From the NCBI RefSeq assembly GCF_004801405.1, contig NZ_SSOB01000008.1, forward strand, positions 124,001-188,000: DNA of 64,000 bases, read 5' to 3'. Below are positions 9,396 through 17,730 of this stretch, in pieces. Under the pieces are notes generated by a model. It was not told the DNA's origin. It searched no databases and saw only the letters and a list, made by a program, of their open reading frames with translations. Each line of letters begins with the position of its first letter. The stretch's first letter is position 1. The stretch comes from Cohnella fermenti (GTDB lineage: Bacteria; Bacillota; Bacilli; Paenibacillales; Paenibacillaceae). The translations under genes and the position numbers were made by a program.

Positions 9396-10367
9396 TTACT
9401 CGACGATGGCGTCCTGAATGTCGATCTTGTCGGGAATCAGCTTGAGGTCGTAGAAGACGTCGGCGATCTTCTGCTGCGCTTGCGCGATGTCGTCCGTGAT
9501 CGGCTCCACGCCGAAGCCGCGGTGCGACAGCGCCTGCTCCAGCGACGGAACGTCGAGTCCGAGCGAGGGAGCGAGCAGGCCGGCGAGCTCCGACTGGTTA
9601 TCCTTCGCCCAGGCGTCCGATTGCTGAAGCTGCTCGAGCAGGACGTCCAGCGCAGCCTTGTCGTTCTCGTAGAACTTGTGCGTGGACAGATAGAATTCGT
9701 AGTTGCTGACGAGCCCTTCGCCGTCCGCGAGGACACGCGCGCCCGTGGCGAGCTGTGCCGCCGAGTAGAACGGCTCCCAGATGACCCAGGCGTCGACGCT
9801 GCCGCTCTCGAAGGCGGCGCGGGCGTCCGCCGGAGGGAGGAAGACGGTCTCGATGTCGGAGTACTGGAGCCCTTGCTGCTCCAGATACTTCACGAGCAGG
9901 TAATGAACGTTCGAGCCCTTGTTCAGCGCGACCTTCTTGCCCTTCAGGTCGGCGCCGGTCTGAATCGGGGAATCCTTCGGAACAAGAATCGCTTCCGCCT
10001 TCGGGCTGGCCGGCGCATGCCCGAGATAGACGAGCGGCGTTCCTGCCGCTTGCGCGAAGATCGGAGGCGCCTCGCCGACATTGCCGAAGTCGATGCTTCC
10101 GACGTTGACCGCCTCGAGAAGCTGAGGACCTCCGGGGAACTCGGTCCACTCGACGGAATAGCCGATGTCGGCCAGCTTCTCGTCAAGGCCGCCCCTGACC
10201 TTGAGAATGTTGACCGAAGCGTACTTCTGGTACCCGATCCGGATCTTCTTGTCTCCGCCGGACTTGGCGGTTGAGCTTGACGATGCTCCGGCTGACGAGG
10301 ACGCGCCCTGCTGCTTGTCGTTCGAGCCGCAAGCCGCCAGCAGCGACAAGCTTGCAATAAGAGTCAA
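9396..10367 (-). CDS. ssuA: Aliphatic sulfonate ABC transporter substrate-binding lipoprotein
   Basis: This SsuA/NMT1-type receptor (KIRIGYQKYASVNILKVRG onward) has a lipobox SLLAAC and a Ser/Ala linker. The start is a problem. TTG at 10367 has AAGGAAGG 11 nt upstream but leaves a signal peptide without positive charge. The in-frame codons just upstream encode KVRKAALAL, a normal signal n-region, yet the only candidate start there is CTG at 10409, directly after an in-frame TAA. Either a rare CTG start or a small change at the 5' end is possible. It is the first gene of ssuADCB and binds sulfonates outside the membrane. Confidence 0.88.
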   Translation of the reverse strand: MTLIASLSLLAACGSNDKQQGASSSAGASSSSTAKSGGDKKIRIGYQKYASVNILKVRGGLDEKLADIGYSVEWTEFPGGPQLLEAVNVGSIDFGNVGEAPPIFAQAAGTPLVYLGHAPASPKAEAILVPKDSPIQTGADLKGKKVALNKGSNVHYLLVKYLEQQGLQYSDIETVFLPPADARAAFESGSVDAWVIWEPFYSAAQLATGARVLADGEGLVSNYEFYLSTHKFYENDKAALDVLLEQLQQSDAWAKDNQSELAGLLAPSLGLDVPSLEQALSHRGFGVEPITDDIAQAQQKIADVFYDLKLIPDKIDIQDAIVE

Positions 10368-10409
10368 GGCGAGTGCCGCCTTCCTTACCTTCCGTGTTCC
10401 GTTCCCCAG

Positions 10410-10681
10410 TTACATTCGTGCGCACAACCCTTCTTTTTTTATAAAACCAACTAAACAACTTTGAATAATATGTATGAAAAGTATCATCCGCGAACGGCTC
10501 TGTCAATACGATGAGGAGGAATGAGGAAGAAGGAGGAGCAACGAGGAGGGAGGAAGCGGATTCGGGCGGGTGCGGAGCTCTTCCAAGCATTGAAATCAAG
10601 CGCGGGATCGCTTATGATCAATTTAATTAATAATTCTCATAAAAATAGTATGAATTATAAGTGGAGAAGGAGCGTGAGATC
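10410..10681. other. Divergent control region between ssuA and the HTH-SBP regulator
   Basis: This holds the promoters of both divergent units. The AT-rich part at 10616-10660 includes imperfect inverted half-sites (ATAATTCTCAT and GTATGAATTAT) that could be an operator for the regulator to its right. No riboswitch or terminator was recognised. Confidence 0.4.
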
Positions 10682-11884
10682 GTGGCGAACGAGAGATGGG
10701 GACTGCTCACCCTCCAGGAAGCGATGGATATCTTGGGCGTCAGCCGCGCCACGATCGACCGTTGGCGCAAGGATAAGCAGCTTCCTCATATTAAAGTAGG
10801 CAAGGAGATCTGGGTGGACCCGGAGAAGCTGGAGGCATGGGTATACCTGCACGCCAGCCGACAGAGCGAGGCGGGCAAGCCGAAGGCGGCGGTTCGCGAG
10901 GTGACGGTCGGGTATCAGAGCGGCGCCGCGCTGCTGTGGAGCACGCTGGTGATCAAGAAGCTCGGGCTGCTGGAGGATGAGCTGAAGCGAACGAGCCCCT
11001 CGTTCTCCTACAAGGTGAATTGGGTGAACGCCCCGAACGGGATGGAGCTGGTGGAGAGCCTCATTGGGGGCAAGGTGCACATCGCCTCCATCGGGGACTA
11101 CCCGATGATCGCGAGCCAACAGCTCAGCAGGATGCTGCCGCTGTTCCGGCCGCTGTTCCTGGCGTTCGACGGGAAGACGGCGGGAGGAGACGGCATCTCG
11201 CTGGTCGTGCCGAAGGGGAGCCCCGTCCGCAGCGCGGACGACCTGAGCGGCCGGGCGATCGCAACGGTCGGCCATTCCAGCGCCTCCTACCGGCTGAAGC
11301 AGTGGATCGGCGCGAACGGGCTCGAATCCGTCCCCGTTGTCCGGCGGACGATGGGCGAATGCTTAAGCGGCGTTCTCGAAGGGGACGTCGGGGCCAGCTT
11401 CATGTGGGAGCCCTATCTGAGCTGGGCGAAGTCGATCGGGGCGGGAGAGCCTTTCCCCTCCGAAGGGATCGGCGGCGACTACCTGACCGGCCTGATGGCG
11501 GACGGGAATTGGGCGAACGGCAACAAGGACGTCGTGATCGCCTACCTGAAGGCGCATCTTCGGGCGCATGCCATCATGCGCGGAGACCCGGCGAAGGCGG
11601 CTGCGATCATCGCCGAGGCGAGCGGCTACCCCGTTCGGGTCGTGGCGGGCGTCATCGCCGGCATTCGTTGGGACGCCTCGCTGTACGCCAAGGACGTTCG
11701 GACGCTGGATCGCCTGCTCGGCGAGCAGGCGCTTGCGGCTCCCGCGGCCGAGCCGGAAGGGCGGGCGGCCGCCGGCTTCGAGGCCGGCCAGCCTTATCTG
11801 CTGGATGCGGCGGAGAGCTTGAAGCTGCCGATCCTGTCCGCCGCGGAGCTCGCCGGGGAGTGGTCGGAGGAGGAGCACTATTGA
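10682..11884 (+). CDS. One-component regulator: excisionase-type HTH fused to SsuA-like binding domain
   Basis: From the GTG at 10682 (AGAAGGAG 9 nt upstream) the protein has 400 residues. Residues 5-55 form a MerR/excisionase-type winged HTH (LLTLQEAMDILGVSRATIDRW, ending EIWVDPEKLEAWV). Residues 68 onward are an NMT1/SsuA-type substrate-binding domain (VTVGYQSGAALLWS, SLVVPKGSPVRSADDLSGR, FMWEPYLSWAK). There is no signal peptide, so it must act in the cytoplasm. It diverges from ssuADCB and is likely to sense a sulfonate or other sulfur compound and control that operon. The ligand, the sign of control and the operator are unproven. Confidence 0.85.
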   Translation: MANERWGLLTLQEAMDILGVSRATIDRWRKDKQLPHIKVGKEIWVDPEKLEAWVYLHASRQSEAGKPKAAVREVTVGYQSGAALLWSTLVIKKLGLLEDELKRTSPSFSYKVNWVNAPNGMELVESLIGGKVHIASIGDYPMIASQQLSRMLPLFRPLFLAFDGKTAGGDGISLVVPKGSPVRSADDLSGRAIATVGHSSASYRLKQWIGANGLESVPVVRRTMGECLSGVLEGDVGASFMWEPYLSWAKSIGAGEPFPSEGIGGDYLTGLMADGNWANGNKDVVIAYLKAHLRAHAIMRGDPAKAAAIIAEASGYPVRVVAGVIAGIRWDASLYAKDVRTLDRLLGEQALAAPAAEPEGRAAAGFEAGQPYLLDAAESLKLPILSAAELAGEWSEEEHY

Positions 11885-12112
11885 GGGCGAGCGGACGGAC
11901 TTGGGAGTGGGGCCGGTCAGCACATCAGAACACTTTTCCGCCAGTCCGCCGCTCGCCAGCCCATCACCAACCACAATTCCGCCAGCCTATCGCCCATCGC
12001 CCGCCGCAAACCACAATTCCGCCAACCCGCCGCCCGCCCATCGCACGCCAGCCCGCCGCCCATCACCAACCACAATTCCGCCAGCCTATCGCTCGCCGCC
12101 CACCGCCAACCA
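11885..12112. repeat. A/C-rich imperfect repeat tract
   Basis: Variants of AACCACAATTCCGCCA occur three times, with a longer direct repeat of about 32 bp near 11963 and 12061. The + strand is strongly C-rich and poor in G. The tract immediately precedes the hairpin units at 12113-12300. No gene is seen. Confidence 0.7.
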
Positions 12113-12300
12113 AAATGTTGCCAAATGTCACCATTTTCGTTGCGAAGCTCCATTTATCGGGGAAAATGCTGCCGAAAGTCAACATTTTTCGGTCTAATGG
12201 GCCATTTGAGAGCGATTCGGAAGAAAATGTTGACTTTAAGCAACATTTGTCGGGAATCGAAGCTGCATTGCCGGAGAATGTTGACTATTTGCAACATTTC
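12113..12300. repeat. ATGTTG/CAACAT hairpin units
   Basis: Four hairpin-like units of the form AAAATGTTG-N8-CAACATTT (two with mismatches) start at 12115, 12166, 12227 and 12278, so intervals are 51, 61 and 51 bp. The sequence differs from the ATGTG/CACAT module but the layout is the same. The last unit touches the 3' end of hrtA. Confidence 0.75.
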
Positions 12301-13009
12301 AAGTTCCTATTCCATTTGCCGTTCTCCATGTATGCCCCTCGATCCGGCCGTCCCGCATCTCAACGACCCGATCGGCGTAAGGGAGCATCTCCCCGTCGTG
12401 CGTCACCATCAGCGTCGACATGCCGAAGGCTTGCGTCAGCTTCCGGAGCAGGCCGAGAATCTCGTGCGACCGCTCGGAATCGAGGCTGGCCGTCGGTTCG
12501 TCGGCGAACAGGATGCGGGGGCGGTGGATGATCGCGCGCGCAATGGCGATGCGCTGCTTCTCGCCCCCCGACAGGGAGGCGGGGTACGCCTTGCGGCGGT
12601 GCTCCATGCCGACCAGGCCAAGCGCTTCCGCCACTTGCTTGGCGCGCCCGGCTGCGTCCAGTCGGCTTCCGGAGACGTCGAGCATCAGGGCGAGCTGATC
12701 CTCCGCGGTCAGGAAGGGGACGAGATGCGACGATTGGAAGACGAAGCCGAACCGGGTTGCCCTTATGCTTCTTAGCTTCTCCGGAGGCATCTTCGTCATG
12801 TCCTCTCCATCCAGCAGAATCTCTCCGCCGGAGGCCTCCTGCAAGCCCGCCGCGATCGTCAGCAGCGTGCTCTTGCCCGATCCGGACGAGCCGACGAGGG
12901 CGGTCAGTTGCCCTTCGGCCAGCGTCAGATCGATGCCCTTCAGCACCCGGATCTCCGCTTCCCCGTCCGGGAACGACTTGGCGACTTGCCTCAGCTCGAA
13001 GGTTGCCAT
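12299..13009 (-). CDS. hrtA: Heme-export ABC transporter ATP-binding protein HrtA
   Basis: From the ATG at 13009 (GGAGAG 7 nt upstream) the product has 236 residues: Walker A GSSGSGKST, signature LSGGEKQR, Walker B RILFADEPTA, of the MacB/LolD ATPase class. The open frame runs further upstream, but that part is antisense-like and overlaps the permease gene. It follows hrtB by 1 nt and lies opposite an HssRS-like two-component pair, the known layout of the heme detoxification system of Gram-positives. It would drive removal of excess heme from the membrane. Confidence 0.85.
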   Translation of the reverse strand: MATFELRQVAKSFPDGEAEIRVLKGIDLTLAEGQLTALVGSSGSGKSTLLTIAAGLQEASGGEILLDGEDMTKMPPEKLRSIRATRFGFVFQSSHLVPFLTAEDQLALMLDVSGSRLDAAGRAKQVAEALGLVGMEHRRKAYPASLSGGEKQRIAIARAIIHRPRILFADEPTASLDSERSHEILGLLRKLTQAFGMSTLMVTHDGEMLPYADRVVEMRDGRIEGHTWRTANGIGT

Positions 13010-13010
13010 T

Positions 13011-14063
13011 CTACATCTCTCCTTGTTGGATCGCCGCCAGCGGCGACACCTTCTTGATCTGAATGCCGGATACGGACGAACCGGCGAAGCCGACGACGAG
13101 GAACAGGACCGCCAGCCAGGCCATGGAGGAGCCGGATAGCCGGAAGGGCATCTCTCCCGGAGCGACGGCTGCGAACAACGCGCTGAGTGCAGCGGCGCCG
13201 AGCATGGCGATGCCGGCAACGACGGCCATCTGCGTCCACATCATCCGGAACAAGGCGCCGGTTCGCACCCCGATGGCCTTCAGGATTCCGTATAGCCCCA
13301 TTTTCTGAACATTCATCATGTAGAAAAAGATGCCGAACAGGAGGCCGCCGATTGCGATGAGGAAGACGATGATCATGTTCAGCGTAAGCTGTTCCGCCTT
13401 GTAGCTCGGAATCGAGCCCAGCAGCTCGCCCTTGGTGAACGCCTCAAGGCCGGCCGGGGTCTCGCCCGGCGATCCCGGGACGAAGAGCAGCTGCATCTCG
13501 GCGCGACCCGTCATCTCCGCGTAATCGTCCGGGTTCACGAAGGCGGCCGGGGCGTGGCTGAACTTCTGCCCGTCGACGAAGCCGGCCACCCGGAACGCCT
13601 TGTCCGAGGAGGCGTCTCCGGTCAGCATGTCTCCAATTGCGACCCCCTTCTCGGCCAAGGTGCCGTCGAGCCACACCTCGCCGGGATGAACGGTTGGCAG
13701 CATCTTCGCCTTCGCATTCTCTTCTTCCGATACGGAGGCGACGTAAGCGACGCCGAGCTGCTTGCCGTCCGCATCGTTCAGGAAGCCGAGCCGAATCGAC
13801 AGCGCCATCGAGCCGTCCCGCGATTGCAGGACCTCCGACTGAAGGGACGGATCGATGGCCGAGAACGAGTACGTGCCGTCGGCCTCCCCGCTCATGTAGA
13901 ATTGCCCCTCGGGCATATCGGCGATCAGGGCGGCGTTGTCCCGGGACAGGCCGTTCGCCAGCCCCGCCACGATAAACGCCAGCAGGCTGATCAGGAATAC
14001 GATCGAGCCCAGAATGGCGAACCTCGCCCGGTTGCGCTTCATTTCTTGCCAAGCCAGCTTCAT
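13011..14063 (-). CDS. hrtB: Heme-export ABC transporter permease HrtB
   Basis: The protein has 350 residues and four predicted membrane segments: one N-terminal (about 17-39), a large extracellular domain (about 40-225), then three near the C-terminus (about 228-250, 280-300, 310-333). This is the FtsX/MacB-like topology. The start MKLAWQEMKRNRARF and the length match HrtB of staphylococci and bacilli. AAGGAGGAG precedes the ATG by 7 nt. With HrtA it protects against heme toxicity and is expected to be induced by HssR. Confidence 0.85.
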   Translation of the reverse strand: MKLAWQEMKRNRARFAILGSIVFLISLLAFIVAGLANGLSRDNAALIADMPEGQFYMSGEADGTYSFSAIDPSLQSEVLQSRDGSMALSIRLGFLNDADGKQLGVAYVASVSEEENAKAKMLPTVHPGEVWLDGTLAEKGVAIGDMLTGDASSDKAFRVAGFVDGQKFSHAPAAFVNPDDYAEMTGRAEMQLLFVPGSPGETPAGLEAFTKGELLGSIPSYKAEQLTLNMIIVFLIAIGGLLFGIFFYMMNVQKMGLYGILKAIGVRTGALFRMMWTQMAVVAGIAMLGAAALSALFAAVAPGEMPFRLSGSSMAWLAVLFLVVGFAGSSVSGIQIKKVSPLAAIQQGEM

Positions 14064-14247
14064 ATGGCTCTCCTCCTTGCTGTTGTGTGTTGCCGTCTCT
14101 CTGTTGTTCCCTTGTCAACTTGCCGTCCTGCCATCTTGTCGTCTCACCGTCTCGTTGCTGTGTCTTGCCATTTTTGTCTTCCTGCCCTCCTGCCCTCTTG
14201 CTGCCTTGCCGCTATGTCGTCCTGCCTCCCCTCGAATGTAGGCCCGC
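14064..14247. repeat. Low-complexity leader between hrtB and its operator
   Basis: The + strand from 14090 to 14235 is made of irregular CTGCC / CTTGCCGTC variants. Read in the direction of hrtB it is a purine-rich leader of about 150 nt with repeated GGCAAGACG-like units. It lies between the predicted HssR site and the hrtB start and contains no gene. Confidence 0.6.
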
Positions 14248-14267
14248 AGAATGAACGCACCGTGAAC
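14248..14267 (-). promoter_or_regulatory. Candidate HssR binding site
   Basis: On the minus strand GTTCACGGT and GTTCATTCT form a direct repeat with an 11-bp period, separated by GC. This resembles the staphylococcal HssR repeat, GTTCATATT-N2-GTTCATATT. It lies in the hrtB-hssR intergenic region, where such a site is expected. Confidence 0.6.
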
Positions 14268-14364
14268 GGCTCCTTACAAAATAGCGATACCGCCGGGCGG
14301 CCCGTTGAATTCAAGACGCGAATCGCTCATCATGAAGATACATTGCGCAAGGGAGGCGGAAGCG

Positions 14365-15045
14365 TTGAGGGTACATCTGCTGGTCGCGGACGACGATCCG
14401 CATATTCGGGAGCTGCTGCGGCTTACTCTTACCAAGGAAGGCTACGTTGTCCTTGAGGCGGCGGACGGGGAAGCGGCATCCCTGGCGCTCGAGACGGACA
14501 ACGTCCATCTGGCCGTTGTGGACGTGATGATGCCGGGCAAGGATGGACTGGAGCTGTGCCGGGAGATTCGGGAGCACTACGATCTGCCGGTTATTCTGCT
14601 GACGGCGAAGGGAGAACTGCGGGATAAGGAGCACGGCTTCGATTCCGGGGCGGACGATTATGTGGTGAAGCCGTTCGAGCCCAGAGAGCTGCTGTTCCGG
14701 ATCAAGGCTCTCCTTCGCCGGTACAAGCTGGTGTCCGAGGAGCAGATTCGGATCGGCAGCCTGCTGATCGACCGAGGCGGCTACGAGATTCGGGTTCGCG
14801 GCGAGCCGCGGCCGATCCCGCTGCGCGAATTCGAGCTGCTGGCCCAGCTTGCCAGCCAGCCCGGCCGCATCTATACGCGGGAGCAACTGATCAAGCTCAT
14901 CTGGGGAGCGGACTTCGCCGGCGACAGCCGCACGGTGGACGTTCATGTGAAGCGGCTGCGGGAGAGGTTCGCGGATTGCGAGGACTCCTTCGCCATACAG
15001 ACGTTGCGTGGACTCGGGTACAAGCTGGAGGCGAGGGAAGAATGA
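14365..15045 (+). CDS. hssR: Heme response regulator HssR
   Basis: The TTG at 14365 is preferred to the ATG at 14305 because AAGGGAGG lies 8 nt before it and the protein then starts as receivers do (LRVHLLVADDDPHIRELL). It has 226 residues. The receiver domain (1-115) carries the acidic pair DD, the phospho-acceptor in VVDVMMPGKDG and the lysine in DYVVKPFEP. The OmpR/PhoB winged helix (about 130-225) includes TVDVHVKRLRERF. It is divergent from hrtB and overlaps hssS by the ATGA junction, so the pair is co-translated. Confidence 0.88.
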   Translation: MRVHLLVADDDPHIRELLRLTLTKEGYVVLEAADGEAASLALETDNVHLAVVDVMMPGKDGLELCREIREHYDLPVILLTAKGELRDKEHGFDSGADDYVVKPFEPRELLFRIKALLRRYKLVSEEQIRIGSLLIDRGGYEIRVRGEPRPIPLREFELLAQLASQPGRIYTREQLIKLIWGADFAGDSRTVDVHVKRLRERFADCEDSFAIQTLRGLGYKLEAREE

Positions 15046-16427
15046 GGTCGCTCTATGTACGAATTACGGCTACGTTCGCTCTGATCGCCTTCTTCAGCTC
15101 GCTGCTGGGTCTTCTCGTCACGAGCCTCTATTACGAATTCTCGCTTAAGTCCCAGAACGAGCGCCGAATGGCGGACGTCGGAGAGACGATTAAGCAACTG
15201 TACGAGAGATACCCCGAGCTGGAGCTGGAGAGTGTCTACCTGCCGGCAATGGCGAAGCTCGGGTATCAGCTCTATCTGGTGACGGAGGATGGACGAACGG
15301 TTGCCTTCGGCTCCCCCTTCAAGCACGGCAGCCTGTCCGTCGGGCAGGTCGATACGGTGATGAACGGGCGGGTCTATAACGGCATGGGGGAGGAGAATCG
15401 GCGTCTGGAGCTGATTGCCTACTTCGAGAACAGCGTGCGCAACACGATCGGGATTCCTCTGGCGACCGACGTCGGCAGGGCCGCGCTGTTTATTCGCCCC
15501 GACCTGAAGCAGCAGATCGGGGAGGTCCGGCTGATCGTAGCGGCGCTGCTTCTGAGCACGTTCCTGCTGTCGCTGCTGCTGATCGCCGTCTTCGCCCGGT
15601 ATATTGTCGCCCCGATCAAGAAGCTGACAAGCGCGACGAAGCGAATCGTGCAAGGGCAGTACGATACGAATCTGGAGACGTCCCGCAAGGACGAGATCGG
15701 CGATCTTGCCAATCACTTCTCCCGCATGACCGATTCGATCCGGCGTTCGGAGCTTATGCGCCAGGAGTTCGTGGCCAACGTCTCCCACGAGTTCCAGACT
15801 CCGCTTACTTCGATTCAAGGCTACGTTCGAACGATTCGGGAGGAGAGCCTCGTCACGGGAGACAGCGGCAGGTACCTTGACATTATCGAGACCGAGAGCG
15901 CCCGGCTCTCCTCGCTTAGCCGGCAGTTGCTGACGCTCGCTTCTCTTGACAAGGGCGACAAGCCGCCGCACCGGGCGGCGTTCCGGCTGGACGAACAGAT
16001 CCGGCACGTTCTCATCGGCCTTGAATGGCTTTGGTCGGAGAAGCAACTGGAGCTTCATGTCGAGCTGGAGGAGGTTGTCGCGGAGGGCGATCCGGAGCTG
16101 CTGCATGAGGTGTGGCTGAATCTGCTGTCCAATGCGATCAAGTTCACCCCGGCAGGGGGCACGATCGGAGTCAGGCTGCGACGGCGGGCGGATTCGATCG
16201 AAGCGGAGGTTCGCGACGACGGGATCGGCATCGCGGAGGAGGACCTGCCCTATATCTTCGACCGCTTCTACAAGGCGGACAAGGCGAGGGGACGGCACCG
16301 GAACGGAAGCGGTCTGGGCCTGTCGATTGTGAGCCGAATCGTCGCTATTCACGGCGGCACCGTAGAGGCCAGCAGCAGGCTTGGCGAAGGAAGCGTATTC
16401 ACTGTCTTGCTGCCCGCTGGCGGCTAA
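15042..16427 (+). CDS. hssS: Heme sensor histidine kinase HssS
   Basis: The protein has 461 residues: membrane segment 1 (about 8-30), an extracellular loop of about 130 residues, membrane segment 2 (about 163-185), HAMP (186-238), the HisKA box with VSHEFQTPL, and an ATPase domain with N (LLSNAIKF), G1 (DDGIGI) and G2 (GSGLGLSIV) boxes. The size and layout match HssS. The ATG overlaps the hssR stop. It should sense heme-related membrane stress and phosphorylate HssR. Confidence 0.88.
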   Translation: MRSLYVRITATFALIAFFSSLLGLLVTSLYYEFSLKSQNERRMADVGETIKQLYERYPELELESVYLPAMAKLGYQLYLVTEDGRTVAFGSPFKHGSLSVGQVDTVMNGRVYNGMGEENRRLELIAYFENSVRNTIGIPLATDVGRAALFIRPDLKQQIGEVRLIVAALLLSTFLLSLLLIAVFARYIVAPIKKLTSATKRIVQGQYDTNLETSRKDEIGDLANHFSRMTDSIRRSELMRQEFVANVSHEFQTPLTSIQGYVRTIREESLVTGDSGRYLDIIETESARLSSLSRQLLTLASLDKGDKPPHRAAFRLDEQIRHVLIGLEWLWSEKQLELHVELEEVVAEGDPELLHEVWLNLLSNAIKFTPAGGTIGVRLRRRADSIEAEVRDDGIGIAEEDLPYIFDRFYKADKARGRHRNGSGLGLSIVSRIVAIHGGTVEASSRLGEGSVFTVLLPAGG

Positions 16428-16698
16428 TGCGACTCTGTTGTCTTTTCCCAGCAGAGGTACTTCGATAAATTGAACAAAAAAACCGGAAAATCGACAAATT
16501 GCCTTGAAACATTTGATTTACAACTTAGAGGATTTGAACTAATATGGTTGTTGTCGGTGGACTAGGACGGAAGGATCAGAATAAAGATAGAGAGATAAAG
16601 ATAGGTATAGATAGAGAGACTATCTTCAAGGCATTCAAGCTCGCGGCAATGCCTTGTTTTTCATTGTTTTTTTATAGCAAGAAGGAAGGGATGAGCTC
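16428..16698. other. Leader region with GATA-rich run
   Basis: AT-rich intergenic DNA. Positions 16580-16622 hold imperfect AGATAGAGAGA direct repeats and are followed by an intrinsic-terminator-like hairpin just before the epimerase gene. No coding frame was seen. Confidence 0.5.
16627..16661 (+). terminator. Terminator-like hairpin ahead of the epimerase
   Basis: CAAGGCATT (16627-16635) pairs with AATGCCTTG (16648-16656), followed by TTTTTC. It lies 38 nt before the epimerase ATG. It may end transcription from the hss side or act as an attenuator. Confidence 0.75.
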
Positions 16699-17730
16699 AT
16701 GTCGACCTATCTGGTAACGGGCGGGGCCGGATTTATCGGTTCCCACCTCGGCGATAGTCTTCTGGCAAGCGGGCATCGCGTGATCTGCCTGGACAGCTTC
16801 TCCGATTCGTACGATTACCGGGTCAAGATGCGCAACATCCTGCCTGGCGGCCTTCCGGACAGTTTGGCGGCCTTGTCCGACAAGGAAGAGGCATTGGCCA
16901 AGCTTAAACGCAGTTTGCCGAGCGAACGGTACCGTCTGGAGACGGTCGATCTTCGGGACTCGGAGGCTTTGGAGCGGATTTTCGAATCGGAATGCATTGA
17001 CGCGGTTATCCACCTGGCGGCTCTGCCGGGCGTACGGGCCTCCATCGAGCAGCCGCTGCTGTTCGACGACGTCAATGTGAGGGGGACGCTGCTGCTGCTG
17101 GAGACGATGCGCAAGGCCGGCGTTCGCAAGTGGCTGTGCGCCTCTTCGTCCTCGGTATACGGCCATAACGAGAAGGTGCCCTTCTCCGAGAGCGACCCGG
17201 TCGACACGCCGATCTCGCTCTATGCGGCGACGAAGAAGAGTTGCGAGCTCATGGGCTACACATACTACCATTTATACGGAATCGACGGCATGATGCTGCG
17301 CTTCTTCACGGTGTACGGCCCGCGGCAGCGGCCGGATCTGGCGATTCACAAGTTCGCGCGCCTCATCGATCAGGATCGGGAGATCCCGTTCTACGGAGAC
17401 GGCACGACGAAGAGGGACTATACGTATGTCGAAGATGTCGTGGCCGGCATACGCGGCGCCCTCGACTATGTCGAGAAGCACGAATCGGTGTACGAGGTGC
17501 TGAATCTGGGCAACAGCCGGACGGTGTCGCTGACGGAGATGGTGGACGGCCTCGAGAGCGCGCTCGGCAAGAAGGCGATTCTGCAGCGATTGCCCGCCCA
17601 GCCCGGCGATATGGAGATGACCTGCGCCGATATCGGCAAGGCCCGCCGCTTGATCGGATACGAGCCTCGGACAAGCTTCGAGGAAGGGATACGCAATTTC
17701 GTACGTTGGTATGGAGGGAGATCATCATGA
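16699..17730 (+). CDS. NAD-dependent nucleotide-sugar epimerase (UDP-glucuronate 4-epimerase type)
   Basis: The protein has 343 residues of the extended short-chain dehydrogenase family. The N-terminal Rossmann motif is TGGAGFIGSH and the catalytic Tyr-Lys pair is in SLYAATKKSCELM, preceded by the serine-rich segment CASSSSVYG. The substrate region DSFSDSYDYRVK resembles UDP-glucuronate epimerases. GAAGGAAGGG lies upstream of the ATG. It overlaps the next gene by ATGA. It probably supplies a nucleotide sugar for a cell-surface glycan; exact substrate not shown. Confidence 0.82.
   Translation: MSTYLVTGGAGFIGSHLGDSLLASGHRVICLDSFSDSYDYRVKMRNILPGGLPDSLAALSDKEEALAKLKRSLPSERYRLETVDLRDSEALERIFESECIDAVIHLAALPGVRASIEQPLLFDDVNVRGTLLLLETMRKAGVRKWLCASSSSVYGHNEKVPFSESDPVDTPISLYAATKKSCELMGYTYYHLYGIDGMMLRFFTVYGPRQRPDLAIHKFARLIDQDREIPFYGDGTTKRDYTYVEDVVAGIRGALDYVEKHESVYEVLNLGNSRTVSLTEMVDGLESALGKKAILQRLPAQPGDMEMTCADIGKARRLIGYEPRTSFEEGIRNFVRWYGGRSS

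Noticed and set aside
10621..10660. Possible fifth Fur box upstream of the HTH-SBP regulator
   Set aside because: Best alignment gives only about 10 of 15 matches, against 13-14 at the accepted sites.
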